NCBI GenBank assembly: GCA_036897625.1
Contig: JAYMTA010000596.1
Coordinates: forward strand, 1 to 26,296
From: Pelargonium cotyledonis
Lineage: Eukaryota; Streptophyta; Magnoliopsida; Geraniales; Geraniaceae
Reading direction: 5' to 3'
DNA length: 26,296 nucleotides
The notes below the pieces were generated by a model. That model was not told the origin of the DNA. It was given only the letters and a program-made list of their open reading frames with translations, and did not search any database. Every line of letters begins with the position of its first letter. Positions within the stretch are counted from its first letter, which is position 1. The position numbers and the translations under genes are program-made. Of the stretch, positions 25,916 to 26,296 are shown one piece after another.

Positions 25916-26115
25916 ATGGCCACAAAGATCTCTTCCACACTCACTGCTCTCATTCTCGCCGCCGTCCTCCTCTCCGCCGCAGCCGACAACCACCGGTTCT
26001 CCCGAACCCTGTCTCGGAGCTCGCTCAAGCTAAACCGAGAGAAGCTGAGCCACCTCCGCTTCTACTTCAACGACGTCGTCAGCGGGCCCCACCACAAGGC
26101 GGTCCAGATCGCCGC
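25916..26115 (+). pseudogene. Dirigent gene 2, interrupted after about 67 codons
   Basis: The ATG at 25916 opens a signal peptide (MATKISSTLTALILAAVLLSAAA), then NHRFSRTLSRSSLKLNREKL and SHLRFYFNDVVSGPHHKAVQ. Every block is collinear with residues 1-65 of the dirigent gene 4.2 kb upstream. After AVQIA the dirigent sequence stops abruptly at base 26115 and low-complexity non-dirigent text follows, with an in-frame stop at 26171-26173. Promoter, start and signal peptide are intact, so the break is likely recent. If the remaining dirigent part lies beyond the window, the gene is split by an insertion; if not, it is truncated. As it stands it would encode only an 85-aa secreted fragment without the barrel. 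Confidence 0.85.
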
Positions 26116-26296
26116 CAGGGCCGTTCCTAGCATTTGTTGGGCCCGGGGTGATGAAAAAATATGGGCCCCTTGATGAAAAAAATTTATTACAAGAAAAAAA
26201 ATCAACTTAAAAATGTGACGTTTTATGTCAAATATTCAAATTACATAAAAACATATATGAAACAATAACATAATACAACGATTGTATCATAATAAA
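26116..26296 (+). mobile_element. 5' end of a hAT-like DNA transposon inserted in dirigent gene 2
   Basis: The sequence changes at CAGGGCCGTTCCTAG, which resembles the CAGGGCCGGCCC-type terminus of plant hAT elements, followed by the usual GGGCCC...TGATGAAAAAA text repeated twice and then an A/T-rich stretch. The candidate 8-bp target site is ATCGCCGC (26108-26115). The other end, and so the target duplication, lies outside the window. Superfamily by motif resemblance only; coding capacity unknown. Confidence 0.6.

Overview
The window is nuclear DNA of a flowering plant, most likely a eudicot. It has GT-AG introns that are AT-rich, plant-specific families (PORR, dirigent, defensin-like), promoters with telo-box and site II motifs, and AT-rich spacers holding short inverted-repeat elements. 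No species can be named from the sequence alone.

Layout: (1) 1-3451, + strand: a DDX3/Ded1-type DEAD-box RNA helicase of the Arabidopsis RH37/RH11/RH52 clade, in six visible exons, missing only its extreme N-terminus at the window edge. (2) 5441-6733, - strand: an intronless PORR-domain protein, predicted to bind organellar RNA, converging on the helicase. (3) 8525-14556, - strand: an eleven-exon CCR4 deadenylase (600 aa) with a MYND-like zinc finger and an exonuclease/endonuclease/phosphatase domain. It has a 41-codon upstream ORF, telo-boxes, a G-run cluster near the promoter and a probable intron in its 3'UTR. Its first intron holds a 423-bp element with terminal inverted repeats and a 10-bp target duplication. 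(4) 17001-17518, - strand: a small two-exon gene for an 83-aa secreted defensin-like peptide with eight cysteines, easily missed because each exon alone is tiny. (5) 18717-19998, - strand: the two-exon ribosomal protein eL21 gene, with a textbook plant ribosomal-protein promoter. (6) 21738-22301 and 25916 onward, + strand: two tandem dirigent genes. The first is intact. The second is cut after about 67 codons by what looks like the 5' end of a hAT-type DNA transposon that runs off the window.

Housekeeping RNA genes (helicase, organellar RNA binder, deadenylase, ribosomal protein) fill the left and centre. The right third is accessory: secreted or cell-wall and defence-type genes, MITEs, an RNase H-domain relic and a possible LTR fossil. 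No operon-like or novel multi-gene system is visible. The most informative irregularities are the hidden defensin-like gene, the transposon-split dirigent copy, the uORF and 3'UTR donor of CCR4, and three small repeat families.
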